From Thermoplasmatota archaeon (GTDB lineage Archaea > Thermoplasmatota > Thermoplasmata > Thermoplasmatales > Thermoplasmataceae): a stretch of 42,590 bases of DNA. The notes beneath the pieces are model-generated. The model was not told the DNA's origin. It worked only from the letters and a program-made list of their open reading frames with translations, and ran no database searches. The stretch is taken from the NCBI GenBank assembly GCA_023488885.1, contig JAMDDH010000052.1:1-42590 (forward strand). Reading direction: 5' to 3'. Shown in pieces: positions 26,942 through 35,302 of this stretch (positions are counted from its first letter, which is position 1; each line of letters starts with the position of its first letter). A program made the translations under genes and the position numbers.

Positions 26942-27978
26942 GGCTTCTTGACAATAGTTCTGATTCTGAATTCTTATCGATACACATAGATTCTGACGAT
27001 GATCTCTGGTATCTCAGGAATATAATTGCACCTAGCGACATGGTTAAGATGACCACGCTGAGGAGAATTGAAAAACAGCAGGATATGACCCGTTCCAAAG
27101 AAACCTCAAGGAAGCCTGTAACTCTCACTGTTGAGGTGGAGTCAATGGAATTTCAGGAATTTTCCGGATCGTTGAGAGTTCTTGGAAAAATTGTTCACGG
27201 AAGCGAAGACCTCATTGGGCTTCATCAGTCCTTTGCCCTTACCCCTGGTGAAACATTTCTGCTCAGTAAATCTGTTTGGAGCGCTGAACAGCGCAAACTT
27301 CTTGATGAGGCTCTGGAGAACAAATTTTCTGACAGGTATTATTTCATCGTTCTGGACGATGAAGAAGCTTCCATGCTGCTGCTTAAGAGTTATGGCATCC
27401 AGAACCTTGGCAAAATAGAATCCCATAAGACAGGTAAAGATTATTCGTCGGACTATTCCGAAGACAGATATCTCAAGGAGATTACTGATTCTGCAAGAAG
27501 AATGATTCCGGAGGGGTCTAGCATAATTGTCCTCGGGCCTGGATTCACCAGAGAAAAAATGGTAATGACCATGAAGGCAAACCAGCTGAAATTCACTATC
27601 TACGGCTTCCCGGCCAGCAGGCCTGATGAAGGAGCCGTGTGGGAATTCCTGAATTCAGGAGAATCCGACAAGATTCTTGAAAATTTCAGGCTGTCAGGTG
27701 ATTCACGACTTGTGAGTGACTTTCTAAGGCATTTGAAAACAGATGAACAGGCAGCATACGGGTATGATGAGGTAAAGAGGATGCTTGAACTTGGTGCTGT
27801 AGAGACCCTTATGATCTCAGAGGATAAATTCAGAACTGAGGAGGGCATAATTTTACTGGACCTTGCCAGTTCTTATTCATCAAAAATACATATAATAAGC
27901 TCCTCCGGCGATCACGGAAAGATAGTTTCCAGCTTCGGCGGATATTGTGCGATTTTAAGGTACAGGATTAAGAATTGA
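26938..27978 (+). CDS. pelA: Archaeal Pelota (Dom34), ribosome rescue factor
   Basis: It recognises ribosomes stalled without a stop codon and, with aEF1A and ABCE1, splits them. The 346-residue protein has three domains: an Sm-like N-terminal domain (about 1-125, with DDLWYLRNIIAPSDMV and SGSLRVLGKIV), and two eRF1-like domains (about 130-250 and 255-346, with YGYDEVKRMLELGAVETLMISED and IHIISSSGDHGKIVSSFGGYCAILRY). It has no GGQ motif, as expected for Pelota compared with release factor aRF1. The start is TTG at 26938, overlapping the nuclease stop as TTGA. Length is normal for the archaeal protein. Confidence 0.94.
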   Translation: MRLLDNSSDSEFLSIHIDSDDDLWYLRNIIAPSDMVKMTTLRRIEKQQDMTRSKETSRKPVTLTVEVESMEFQEFSGSLRVLGKIVHGSEDLIGLHQSFALTPGETFLLSKSVWSAEQRKLLDEALENKFSDRYYFIVLDDEEASMLLLKSYGIQNLGKIESHKTGKDYSSDYSEDRYLKEITDSARRMIPEGSSIIVLGPGFTREKMVMTMKANQLKFTIYGFPASRPDEGAVWEFLNSGESDKILENFRLSGDSRLVSDFLRHLKTDEQAAYGYDEVKRMLELGAVETLMISEDKFRTEEGIILLDLASSYSSKIHIISSSGDHGKIVSSFGGYCAILRYRIKN

Positions 27979-28015
27979 CTGACCCCCTCATTCGTCGTCC
28001 TGCATCACGCTGGCA

Positions 28016-28030
28016 AAGATAAATATAAGA
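28016..28030 (+). promoter_or_regulatory. TATA box of the tRNA-Glu gene
   Basis: AAAGATAAATATAAG contains a strong archaeal BRE/TATA match centred about 28 bases before the tRNA 5' end, which is the expected spacing. Transcription would begin a few bases upstream of the mature end. Confidence 0.6.
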
Positions 28031-28052
28031 ATGTGAGTTTACGGAGTGTTCT

Positions 28053-28127
28053 GCTCCGATGGTGTAGTCCGGCCAAGCATTTCGGCCTTTCGAGCCGACG
28101 ACCCGGGTCCGAATCCCGGTCGGAGCA
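28053..28127 (+). tRNA. tRNA-Glu (UUC)
   Basis: This is a full cloverleaf. The 7-bp acceptor stem GCTCCGA/TCGGAGC is closed, and the D arm is TGGTGTAGTCCGGCCAAGCA-like. The anticodon stem TCGGC/GCCGA has loop CTTTCGA, so the anticodon is TTC. The T arm CCGGG-TCCGAAT-CCCGG has the expected C-rich stem. The discriminator is A at 28127, and CCA is not encoded. No intron is present. The sequence closely follows the archaeal tRNA-Glu pattern. Confidence 0.95.
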
Positions 28128-28279
28128 TAAATCCCACGAATCCGGATATTCTACTTTCGCCATCAATTTAGTTCTTTCTTTATCGTCATCTTGATTTAGA
28201 TATACGTGATACTGCACTGTAAGAAGAAAAGGTTTGTAGTAATAATATTTAATAGCTTATATGGAATAATAATTGGTTA

Positions 28280-29529
28280 GTTATAACAATAGTTTTGCAA
28301 AATCAGGATAGGATCAGAAGGATTTAAGCCATAATCCCAATTCGTCAGACGATTGTATGACATCAATCGCTTCTGTAGCCGAACTCACTACAATGATTGG
28401 GCAATTTGCAGATAAAATGTCCGGAGGCATGAAGAAATCCGTCAGGAAGCACTTCAGGGAATATCTCCTTGGTCTAATGATCCCACCGGAGATAAGAAGG
28501 AAAAGCATCTCAAACATATCATCTCTGGTATCGGAATGCGATCAGAGCACGATGAACAGGGCATTCCATGGCATCGATCCCCTGACCCTGGAGAAGAATT
28601 ACATCGCATTCCTGAAATCGGTCATAGGAGGCCACAGCGTAAACTTCATCGGCGACGACACGCTTCTGGAGCATCCGGGATCGAAGGCAATGGAGGCGGT
28701 GGGATGGTTCCATGACCGCAAGAGGGGCAAATCGATATTGGCACATCAGCCTGTCACGTCGGGTCTATACGATATCGATGCCGACGAATTCTATCCCTTC
28801 CTCATCAGGCTTTACAGGAAGAGCGGGGATTCCGGCGATGAATTCAAAACGAAGATCGAGATCATGGAGGAGATCTTCAGAATCGCAGAGGACAACTTCA
28901 ATCTCGCAGGAAAGATCGTCGATTCCCGGTATTCAAGCTTCAAATTCCTCGGCAGAAATTTTGTCACCGAAATGAAGAGCGACAGGAAAGCATCCTTTCA
29001 GAGCCTTGGTAAGATGACCGGCAAAAACAGGGATCTGTTCTTCACCATGGACGAGATACTTGAATCGACATTCCTCATGTTTGAGAGGAACTCGGATATA
29101 CTGAAGGATTTCCCGATGTACCGCACCTTCAGGGTATACCTCTCCAATGGAGAGCCCGTAAACCCTGTGGTCTTATATAACCCAAAGGATAAGAGGAAGA
29201 AGTTCCTCGTTTCTGATTACCTTGACGGAGACGATATCATCGAGTCATGGAATAGGAGATGGTCGATCGAAACCTTTCATAACGATGCGAAGGATCTGGG
29301 TATGGGAGAGTATCAGGTAAGGGACGGTGAAGGGCCGCTTATACAGGCGGGGATCACCTCCATTGCCTATACTCTCCTCTCCTTGATGATGAAGGCATCA
29401 AAGAAACTGTTCGGGAAGGTTCTGACCACAATAGGGCAGTGTTCAAGGGCAATAAAGGAGGTCTTGATTCTCAAGAAGAACTACAAATGGAGGCTATTTT
29501 CAGGATAATTGCAAAACTATTGTTATAAC
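28280..29529 (+). mobile_element. Insertion sequence with 21-bp perfect terminal inverted repeats
   Basis: A 21-base terminal repeat at 28280-28300, starting GTTATAACAATAG, occurs in perfect inverted orientation at 29509-29529. The enclosed 1250-bp unit carries one intact transposase frame that ends at the inner edge of the right repeat. Size, single gene and repeat length fit the IS4/IS701-like DDE group. No direct target duplication is visible in the bases flanking the repeats. Confidence 0.88.
28357..29508 (+). CDS. DDE transposase, IS4/IS701-like superfamily
   Basis: This is a 383-residue transposase. The first Asp of the RNase-H-like catalytic triad is in NFIGDDTLLEH (D100/D101) and the second in AGKIVDSRYSS (D189). 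The Glu is in RRWSIETFHNDAKDLGMGEYQ, the YREK-like block typical of IS4-superfamily enzymes. The N-terminal helical DNA-binding region (1-90) contains the IPPEIRRKSISNISSLVSECDQSTMNRAF segment. The frame is intact and full length, so the element may be active. Codon use is somewhat richer in G/C third positions than the AT-rich flanks, consistent with an incoming element. Confidence 0.93.
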   Translation: MTSIASVAELTTMIGQFADKMSGGMKKSVRKHFREYLLGLMIPPEIRRKSISNISSLVSECDQSTMNRAFHGIDPLTLEKNYIAFLKSVIGGHSVNFIGDDTLLEHPGSKAMEAVGWFHDRKRGKSILAHQPVTSGLYDIDADEFYPFLIRLYRKSGDSGDEFKTKIEIMEEIFRIAEDNFNLAGKIVDSRYSSFKFLGRNFVTEMKSDRKASFQSLGKMTGKNRDLFFTMDEILESTFLMFERNSDILKDFPMYRTFRVYLSNGEPVNPVVLYNPKDKRKKFLVSDYLDGDDIIESWNRRWSIETFHNDAKDLGMGEYQVRDGEGPLIQAGITSIAYTLLSLMMKASKKLFGKVLTTIGQCSRAIKEVLILKKNYKWRLFSG

Positions 29530-29586
29530 ATCGGAATTGAATACGCTTCCCCTAATAATAAAGCAACTATCTTGAGAAACAGCAAT

Positions 29587-29883
29587 ATGCAACAGGAAAG
29601 AACGAGTAAAAAGTTAATAATAAGTGGGATTATTTTTACGATTCTAGGATTAATTGCTGTTACATACAGCATCCAGCGAACTTCTGGATATCGGCGTATT
29701 TATTTTGTCTGGAGTTTTAGACCAGTGGTTCCAGCTCCCCCTACCGGAAACCTTCTCCCTATACCACTGATTCTTAACACTTATGAGATTCTTATTCCTT
29801 GGCTTATTATTGGGGTTGTACTGATAGCCATAGGCGCCTACCTGTTGACTAGAGGTATAGGTAGCTTCCATAAATCAACGTAA
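29587..29883 (+). CDS. Small two-span membrane protein beside the IS
   Basis: This 98-residue protein has two hydrophobic spans (LIISGIIFTILGLIAVTY and LIPWLIIGVVLIAIGAYLL) separated by a Pro/Arg-rich loop of about 35 residues. I do not recognise a family. The frame is open from 29509 inside the IS end, but the ATG at 29587 is chosen. It begins MQQERTSKK directly before the first span and lies about 30 bases after a TATA-like CTAATAATAAAG. The IS insertion may have displaced its native upstream region. Confidence 0.55.
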   Translation: MQQERTSKKLIISGIIFTILGLIAVTYSIQRTSGYRRIYFVWSFRPVVPAPPTGNLLPIPLILNTYEILIPWLIIGVVLIAIGAYLLTRGIGSFHKST

Positions 29884-30052
29884 AGAATCAACTCAACAGT
29901 TGAATAAAGCCTGACCAACAAGATCCATACTGCGTGAAAGCGCTCTTATGGATTCAATACTCAGGAGTGCAGAGACACTATCATCTATCTGGTGGCAGGA
30001 GGACTGAGGAGAACCTAGAAAGTTTAATATTACCCTAAGAAGTGTTTCCTTA

Positions 30053-30273
30053 ATGGCCAAAAAACCAAAAAAATAGATCGTTTGTTGGCAGCCTCTTTAG
30101 CGGTTGCGATGACGTTCGGCACGATAACCCGGTATTACAGTTTCCCAGCCGTGCTGTCAGCTACTATCGCTTTGGTTAACTGGATGGATATCAAGGTGTT
30201 TATGTTGCACAATCCACTTCGTGGCGGGGCCATTGGCCGGCCTATAATCCTATCCCTGGAGGTTATTAGATAA
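30053..30273 (+). pseudogene. Small membrane protein gene with an apparent one-base frameshift near its start
   Basis: The ATG at 30053 lies about 26 bases after a good TATA box (GTTTAATATTA) but reads a non-hydrophobic frame that soon ends. One extra A in the A5 run at 30059-30063 would join it to the +1 frame. That frame runs to the stop at 30271-30273 and would give MAKKPKKIDRLLAASLAVAM, a basic start followed by a hydrophobic span. This is either a decayed gene, a sequencing error in a homopolymer, or a start at TTG 30076. The remaining residues resemble nothing I recognise. The next small gene starts three bases after its stop. Confidence 0.35.
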
Positions 30274-30276
30274 AAC

Positions 30277-30513
30277 ATGAATAACAAAGAACGTAAGAAA
30301 TGCCGAGTACTAGGCTTGATATTTCTGCTTTCGATGGTCTATGTCAGCCTAACTGAATTGCTTGGTTGGGGAAGTGTGGCACAACTTCCATTGTATTTTT
30401 CAATGGATAATAATGGTGCCACTCTTTTCATACTCATACTTACCGTGCTGGGATCAGCCTGTTACGGTATTCTCTTTTACACGGATAAAAAACCTCGGGT
30501 CAGTCACCACTAA
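30277..30513 (+). CDS. Small two-span membrane protein
   Basis: This 78-residue protein has a basic start (MNNKERKKCR), two hydrophobic spans (VLGLIFLLSMVYVSLTELLGW and ATLFILILTVLGSACYGILFY) and a basic tail (TDKKPRVSHH). The topology is clear but no family is recognised. It starts three bases after the stop of the frameshifted gene upstream and probably shared its transcript. Confidence 0.5.
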   Translation: MNNKERKKCRVLGLIFLLSMVYVSLTELLGWGSVAQLPLYFSMDNNGATLFILILTVLGSACYGILFYTDKKPRVSHH

Positions 30514-30952
30514 GCAGATATCACTGAAAGTATAGTGCAAGTTAAAGGTTGATTGGTTTTTTGACAATCTAAAATAAGAGATCAACGGATAAAACCGAAG
30601 AAAGTAATCCCGCAATGGTACAATGCGCCTTGAGACCCACGATACTCCCCGGCTTCGACTTGTTTATTGTTGAACAATGAGAATGTGCAGGGGCGAGTAC
30701 TAAGAGGAACTTCCAGGACATTAAATGCAGGAATTTCATGACATTCCTTGATGTGTGGCACAGTGATTGCCCACAATACTGGTGCTCCGGCAATCGTTTT
30801 AGGGTAATGACTGTTCGCAAATGTCGATAAAATCAGTTTTCCTTCCTCGTGGAGGAGGAAAATGGATCAATCAGTAAAATTACCGGAAAATGATGAAATG
30901 GAAAAAATATGCACTGAAAACTATAATCAACTCTTTGTGACTTATCTCATTA
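30514..30952. other. 439-base stretch without a convincing gene
   Basis: The minus strand holds an open frame ending at 30582 that reads, without a start codon, through segments such as TIAGAPVLWAITVPHIKECHE and GALYHCGITFFGFIR. It could be the tail of a decayed gene, but nothing identifies it. Close to the next gene, AAAATATG near 30903 is a possible TATA element. No repeat or RNA is seen. Confidence 0.3.
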
Positions 30953-31888
30953 ATGATAATAAAAGAAATAAACGATATCCTTGACAGACAGTGCATTGTT
31001 TCCTTTTCCATCAGTACTCCCATAACAGAATTCCTGAATGAGAACGGAATAACTGCTATAATGAGGACGCGCGTAACCAAGAGCGGAGGATTTGCCATCT
31101 TCAATTTCGAAAGGGAGGAAATAGACGAGGAAGAACTGCCGAAGCTGATGAAAGGTCGTGACGTGAAATTATCTCCCGATGCTGTGATGGTAAAGGTGGA
31201 CCTTTCAGGAAACCCCTTTCTTGAGGCTTTCAAAACCCTGAACAGAGTACCGTCCGTTGTTGTAGACTGTATCCTCTACAATGGTGGCTATTACTACCTG
31301 TATTTCAGGTTCCATTCCAGCGACGAAAACAAGGTGACCAAGGCAATGAGATCAACCTTGGTTCACTTCGACAGGTTTGCTGTCAGATACATCGGCAAGA
31401 GCGAGGGAGTTATCACCACGTTCAGGGAAATTTCATCTGCATTTCCGCTTAAATACGTGGAAGTCAACGGATCTGTTCCAGTTTCTGCAATGAACATCGT
31501 AAGCGATCCGGTTATTACGAACCTGGGAGTGAACTGGACAAGGGAACTGAAGTATCTGCTCGAAGATGAAATAAGGGCGGTTTACTACGACAAAAACGCG
31601 CTCTTAAGGAAAAAGGAAGACTGGATCAACGAGATCTCGAAGGAGCACAGGATTTATGAAACAGCATTCTCAAACCCACTGATTAAGTTCTTTATCGATG
31701 AGGTCTCGGCAAATTCCGTTGTAACACTCGGAATGCCGCAAAAGCTTCTGGGCAAGACTTTCTCCTTTGCAACTGTGGTGCCGGAGATTGTGCTTCCCGA
31801 ATTCTTCAGGGTACTTTATACTGCAACGGATGAATTTAAGGAATGGGAGCTTGACATACACAGTGTAGACATTTTCGACAATATGTGA
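30953..31888 (+). CDS. Unknown 311-residue protein
   Basis: I do not recognise this intact, soluble 311-residue protein. It has alternating beta strands and helices with no signal peptide or membrane span. Residues 10-60 (CIVSFSISTPITEFLNENGITAIMRTRV) and 95-140 (PSVVVDCILYNGGYYYLYFRFHS) look like two small alpha/beta domains. Residues 205-240 are charged and helical, and the last 80 residues have a mixed fold. The general pattern recalls archaeal ligand-sensing transcription regulators, but no helix-turn-helix is evident. It stands alone, with an ATG at 30953 and AT-rich sequence upstream. Confidence 0.7.
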   Translation: MIIKEINDILDRQCIVSFSISTPITEFLNENGITAIMRTRVTKSGGFAIFNFEREEIDEEELPKLMKGRDVKLSPDAVMVKVDLSGNPFLEAFKTLNRVPSVVVDCILYNGGYYYLYFRFHSSDENKVTKAMRSTLVHFDRFAVRYIGKSEGVITTFREISSAFPLKYVEVNGSVPVSAMNIVSDPVITNLGVNWTRELKYLLEDEIRAVYYDKNALLRKKEDWINEISKEHRIYETAFSNPLIKFFIDEVSANSVVTLGMPQKLLGKTFSFATVVPEIVLPEFFRVLYTATDEFKEWELDIHSVDIFDNM

Positions 31889-31991
31889 AAAATTACTCCA
31901 CTTCTTTATAGAACAAAAGTTTCGATTCCGTGGGAGTGATCTTCCAAACTCAAGTTCTGAGAGAATATTTCTGGATTATGCCTGTAGGGGT

Positions 31992-32111
31992 TTAGAATCC
32001 TTGGCAGCAGTCCAGGAATATAGTGTGCCCACAATCTGGGCATGCAGAGTTGTGCCTGTAGTAATAACAGCCGGGGCATTCGCACGATTCAAGCATGCAT
32101 TCAGAGCACAT
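31992..32111 (-). CDS. 39-residue cysteine-rich, probably zinc-binding small protein
   Basis: ATG at 32111-32109 on the minus strand opens a 39-codon frame with nine Cys and two His. The motifs are CSEC (2-5), CECPGC (10-15), CPDCGH (24-29) and a CC pair at 35-36. The pattern suits one or two zinc sites. An AGAGGT ribosome site lies eight bases upstream, and a TATA-like GTTTTATATC lies at 32145-32154, so the frame has its own expression signals. It follows the acetyltransferase gene on the same strand by 83 bases. It is below common ORF length cut-offs and so easily missed. Small CxxC zinc-finger proteins are common in archaea and often act in regulation. The function here is unknown. Confidence 0.7.
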   Translation of the reverse strand: MCSECMLESCECPGCYYYRHNSACPDCGHTIFLDCCQGF

Positions 32112-32194
32112 TGGTTAACCTCTACAAGAGTTGAAATGAAAACCGATATAAAACATTATTTCGGACCCTGCCGGCAAATTTGATGAATGTGGAT

Positions 32195-32698
32195 TCAGAC
32201 CAGATTTTCTCGAATCAGATATTCAACAATGACTGTGTCTTTCCATTTTCCATCCAGTTTTCCGTGTTTTTCATATATCCCGACTTCACGGAATCCCAAT
32301 GATCTTAACAGTGACCTGCTCGATTCATTCTCAATAAACACTCTTGAAACAAGTTTCCAGATGCCCGATGCCCTGCATTCTTCGATCAACAGTTTCATTA
32401 CAGCCTTGCCTGCACCCTTTCCCCTCATTTCACGTTTCACATACACAGAGAATTCCACTATGCCGGAATAGCATTTGCGGGAACTGTAAGGAAAAGTTCC
32501 GGCAAACGCCACTATGTTCCCGCCAAGCTCTGCTACTACTATAGGGAGACTGTAATCAAACCATCCCCTGATGCCGTCTCCTGTCCTGAAGGTGGTCTCG
32601 AATGTAGCGGTCCTGTCTTCAATTCCCTGATTGTAGATTGTTGCAATGGCATCAGAATCAGCAGTTGTAGCTATTCTTGTGATTATTTCAGCAGGCAT
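32195..32698 (-). CDS. GNAT N-acetyltransferase, phosphinothricin/methionine-sulfoximine acetyltransferase-like
   Basis: This is a 167-residue single GNAT domain. The acetyl-CoA-binding motif A is VKREMRGKGAGKAVMKLLIEE (split V strand, then R/Q-x-x-G-x-G/A as RGKGAG). The N-terminus ITRIATTADSDAIATIYNQGIEDRTATFET and the C-terminal SLGFREVGIYEKHGKLDGKWKDTVIVEY are typical of the Pat/MnaT subgroup, which acetylates small amines such as methionine sulfoximine. The native substrate is unknown. A TTG at 32719 is in frame. The ATG at 32698 gives the family N-terminus. AAATTTAAATTAAT upstream serves as TATA. Confidence 0.87.
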   Translation of the reverse strand: MPAEIITRIATTADSDAIATIYNQGIEDRTATFETTFRTGDGIRGWFDYSLPIVVAELGGNIVAFAGTFPYSSRKCYSGIVEFSVYVKREMRGKGAGKAVMKLLIEECRASGIWKLVSRVFIENESSRSLLRSLGFREVGIYEKHGKLDGKWKDTVIVEYLIRENLV

Positions 32699-32996
32699 TG
32701 CATAACCGTTCTCTGTCAACTGCTAGAACATTTACGGAATTAATTTAAATTTGCCGAAATAATGGTCTAGGTGCGCCGAGGGATCTGGCACTCATGGTAA
32801 TCCGGAGAGGTTGGCTCTAGAATTGTTACTTTCCGCGAACATGCTAAAAGTCCAGCGGAATGGGTTTTCCAACAACATTACAATGTAAAATCAATCTTCT
32901 TTAATGGAATATGTCGCTATTTATGGTATTTTTGTATCAATTTTAAGTCATATGGCATGAAAGGTTTTTATTGAACAAAGTCTATGCAATCCCCAT

Positions 32997-33926
32997 TTGA
33001 AAAAAATAACAGCGATATCATATTCATCATCAGCGAATCTTGGGTCAGGGTTTGATACCCTGGCTCTGGCGCATGATGCATTTCACGATAAGATTACTCT
33101 GAGAATGCAGGAAAATTCGGGACCATTGGAGATAAACATGTTTCATGACGGTATCCAGACAGATCCATTGAAGAACACAGCCAGTTATGCCTTCATGAAA
33201 ATGGCTGAGGATCTGGACATAAAGGGTAAATTCTCAATTTCCGTTGAAAAGGGAGTTCCTGAGGGGCTTGGCCTTGGAAGCAGTGGAGCTTCGGCAGCAG
33301 GATCGGTGGTGGCAGCGAACAGGCTCCTCGATCTCGGACTCAGCCTTGACAAGCTGACACACTACGCCATGCTCGGCGAAGGTGCTTCTTCAGGTTCTCC
33401 GCATGCTGACAATGTTGCCGCAAGTATTTTCGGTGGAGTGGTATTCGTGAAATCTACTAATCCGATGAAGGTTCTTTCTCTGAACTCATCTTCCGCAAAT
33501 GGGGTTATGCTCATAATACCTAAGATCAAAATACACGGCAAGACGAAATTGGCAAGAAGCATGGTACCGGAAATGGTTCACATGGATAATGTCATAAGCA
33601 ATTCGAGATTGATGTCCATGCTTGTCCTTGGTCTTACAGATGGTGACAGGAGCCTTCTAAGGGAAGGAATGAATGACAATATAGTTGAAACATCCAGACT
33701 TTCCCTGTTTCCGTTCTATCCAGAAGTCAAGGATATCTGCCTTCAGGAAAATGCCATAGGCGCATCCATAAGCGGTGCGGGACCAAGCATAATACTTCTC
33801 ATGGACCGTGAGACCAACGTGGAGAACATTAAGCTGAGGGTGAAGCCACTTATGAAGGAGCGCGGTATCGATGCCGATTTCGTACAGTGCAGTATAGCCA
33901 GAGGTGTGACCATGTATGAGGAATGA
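32997..33926 (+). CDS. thrB: Homoserine kinase
   Basis: This 309-residue GHMP-family kinase phosphorylates homoserine for threonine synthesis. It begins KKITAISYSSSANLGSGFDTLALA, with the N-terminal substrate motif. It has the GHMP phosphate loop PEGLGLGSSGASAAGS (about 90-105) and the third motif ASISGAGPSIILL near the C-terminus. TTG at 32997 is used. A TATA-like TTTTTATTG lies about 27 bases before it, so the mRNA is probably leaderless. The threonine synthase gene follows on the same strand after about 107 bases, which fits a biosynthetic unit. Confidence 0.95.
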   Translation: MKKITAISYSSSANLGSGFDTLALAHDAFHDKITLRMQENSGPLEINMFHDGIQTDPLKNTASYAFMKMAEDLDIKGKFSISVEKGVPEGLGLGSSGASAAGSVVAANRLLDLGLSLDKLTHYAMLGEGASSGSPHADNVAASIFGGVVFVKSTNPMKVLSLNSSSANGVMLIIPKIKIHGKTKLARSMVPEMVHMDNVISNSRLMSMLVLGLTDGDRSLLREGMNDNIVETSRLSLFPFYPEVKDICLQENAIGASISGAGPSIILLMDRETNVENIKLRVKPLMKERGIDADFVQCSIARGVTMYEE

Positions 33927-33978
33927 CGGTTTTCTGGAGGTTCGTTCAGAACATAATTTGTACTTGCTGGCGATACAG

Positions 33979-34003
33979 GTGAGGTAGGAAAGCGTAACCT
34001 CAC
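33979..34003 (+). promoter_or_regulatory. Hairpin in the thrB-thrC spacer
   Basis: GTGAGGT pairs perfectly with ACCTCAC (7 bp, 11-base loop) in the spacer, ending about 30 bases before the thrC ATG. It could be a partial terminator, a processing site or an attenuating leader structure. The pairing is seen directly; the role is inferred. Confidence 0.35.
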
Positions 34004-34033
34004 GATACTGCAACCTTGGGACCAGATATTAAC

Positions 34034-35260
34034 ATGAGATCGGATATGTCGGAATCATTCCTGAAATGCTTCAGATGCGGAAAGGAGTACACCATAAACA
34101 GAAAGAAATACCGGTGTGACAGTTGCAATGGAATACTGGAAGTAAGGCATAAACTTGGAGAGACTTGGTTCGATCCAGGAATTTCAGGTGTCTGGAGGTA
34201 CAAGAAGATTATTCACCCTTCAGTTCCTGATGAATTCATAATCTCAAGAGGAGAGGGCAGCACCCATCATTACACACATAGGAAAGTGAGTGAATGGACT
34301 GGTGTTGATAACATATCCATGAAACACGAGGGAGAAAATCCGACGGGAAGCTTCAAGGACAGGGGTATGACACTTGCTGTTTCAGAGGCTTTGAGACTCG
34401 GAGTCAGGGCTACAATTTGTGCTTCCACAGGGAACACTTCTGCCTCTGCAGCCTCTTATAGCTCAATTGCAGGCATAGACAGCTACGTGCTCATACCAAA
34501 AAAGAACGTGTCTCGAGCGAAACTTGCACAGGCAATTGCCTACGGAGCTAAAATAATCAGTGTTTCCGGAGATTTTGACTCTGCCATGTCGCAATTAGAA
34601 GCCATCATTGAGAAAAACCACGAATACTATCTCCTCAATTCCCTGAATCCATGGAGAATAGAGGGGCAGAAAACCATTGCCTTCGAGATAATAGAGAAGA
34701 ACCCGGATGTTGATTTCATCTCTCTTCCTGCGGGAAACCTTGGAAACACCACAGCGATAGGAAAAGGGCTCATGGAACTGAAGGAGATGGGGGTAATTGA
34801 CAAAGTGCCGAGGATTGTTTCTGTGCAGGCAGAGGGAGCAAGCCCATTTTACAATCTATGGTCCGGAAAAACTGAAAACTTAGTCCCTGTCAGGGCTAAC
34901 ACGATTGCGTCCGCCATAAGAATAGGTAATCCGGTGAACTGGGAAAAAGCACTTAAGAGCATACGATCCACAAATGGCATTGTGATGGCGGTTTCCGACA
35001 GCGAGATCATGGAGGCAAAGAGAGTTATAGATTCTGCCGGAATCGGCTGCGAACCGGCTTCGGCCGCCTCTGTGGCAGGGATCAGGAAGCTTGTCGACGA
35101 AGGGCTCATTGACAGGACAGATTCAGTCGTTTCTATAATAACAGGGCACATCCTTAAGGATATAGATTCTATTTCCGCAATGGATTCCGATATTGAACTA
35201 TCCAGTTTCCTGTCATCCAGCGGTCTCGAGATACCATTATCTGTGGCTCATCGACCATAG
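34034..35260 (+). CDS. thrC: Threonine synthase
   Basis: This PLP enzyme converts O-phosphohomoserine to threonine. The 408-residue protein (from ATG 34034) has an N-terminal four-Cys zinc ribbon (CFRCGKEY at 12-15, then CDSC at 28-31), as in the archaeal class. The PLP Lys is in NPTGSFKDRGM (K108) and the Asn/Ser contacts are in ASTGNTSASAASYS. The phosphate-binding glycine loop is LPAGNLGNTTAIGKG. A TTG at 34016 is in frame upstream, and ATG at 34046 is also possible. It directly follows thrB. Confidence 0.95.
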   Translation: MRSDMSESFLKCFRCGKEYTINRKKYRCDSCNGILEVRHKLGETWFDPGISGVWRYKKIIHPSVPDEFIISRGEGSTHHYTHRKVSEWTGVDNISMKHEGENPTGSFKDRGMTLAVSEALRLGVRATICASTGNTSASAASYSSIAGIDSYVLIPKKNVSRAKLAQAIAYGAKIISVSGDFDSAMSQLEAIIEKNHEYYLLNSLNPWRIEGQKTIAFEIIEKNPDVDFISLPAGNLGNTTAIGKGLMELKEMGVIDKVPRIVSVQAEGASPFYNLWSGKTENLVPVRANTIASAIRIGNPVNWEKALKSIRSTNGIVMAVSDSEIMEAKRVIDSAGIGCEPASAASVAGIRKLVDEGLIDRTDSVVSIITGHILKDIDSISAMDSDIELSSFLSSSGLEIPLSVAHRP

Positions 35261-35302
35261 ATATTTTCACAATCCGCGTTTATGAAAGGTAAAGTGGTTG
35301 GA

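Noticed and set aside
28005-28217. Minus-strand 70-codon frame
   Set aside because: It is antisense to the tRNA-Glu gene and has no independent support.
30569-30820. Minus-strand 83-codon frame and the overlapping frame ending at 30582 as genes
   Set aside because: Neither has a convincing start with ribosome site or promoter, and no family is recognised. The second could be a remnant, so it is only noted in the intergenic entry.
32001-32183. Plus-strand 60-codon frame
   Set aside because: It is the antisense shadow of the cysteine-rich small gene, which has the better start, ribosome site and promoter.
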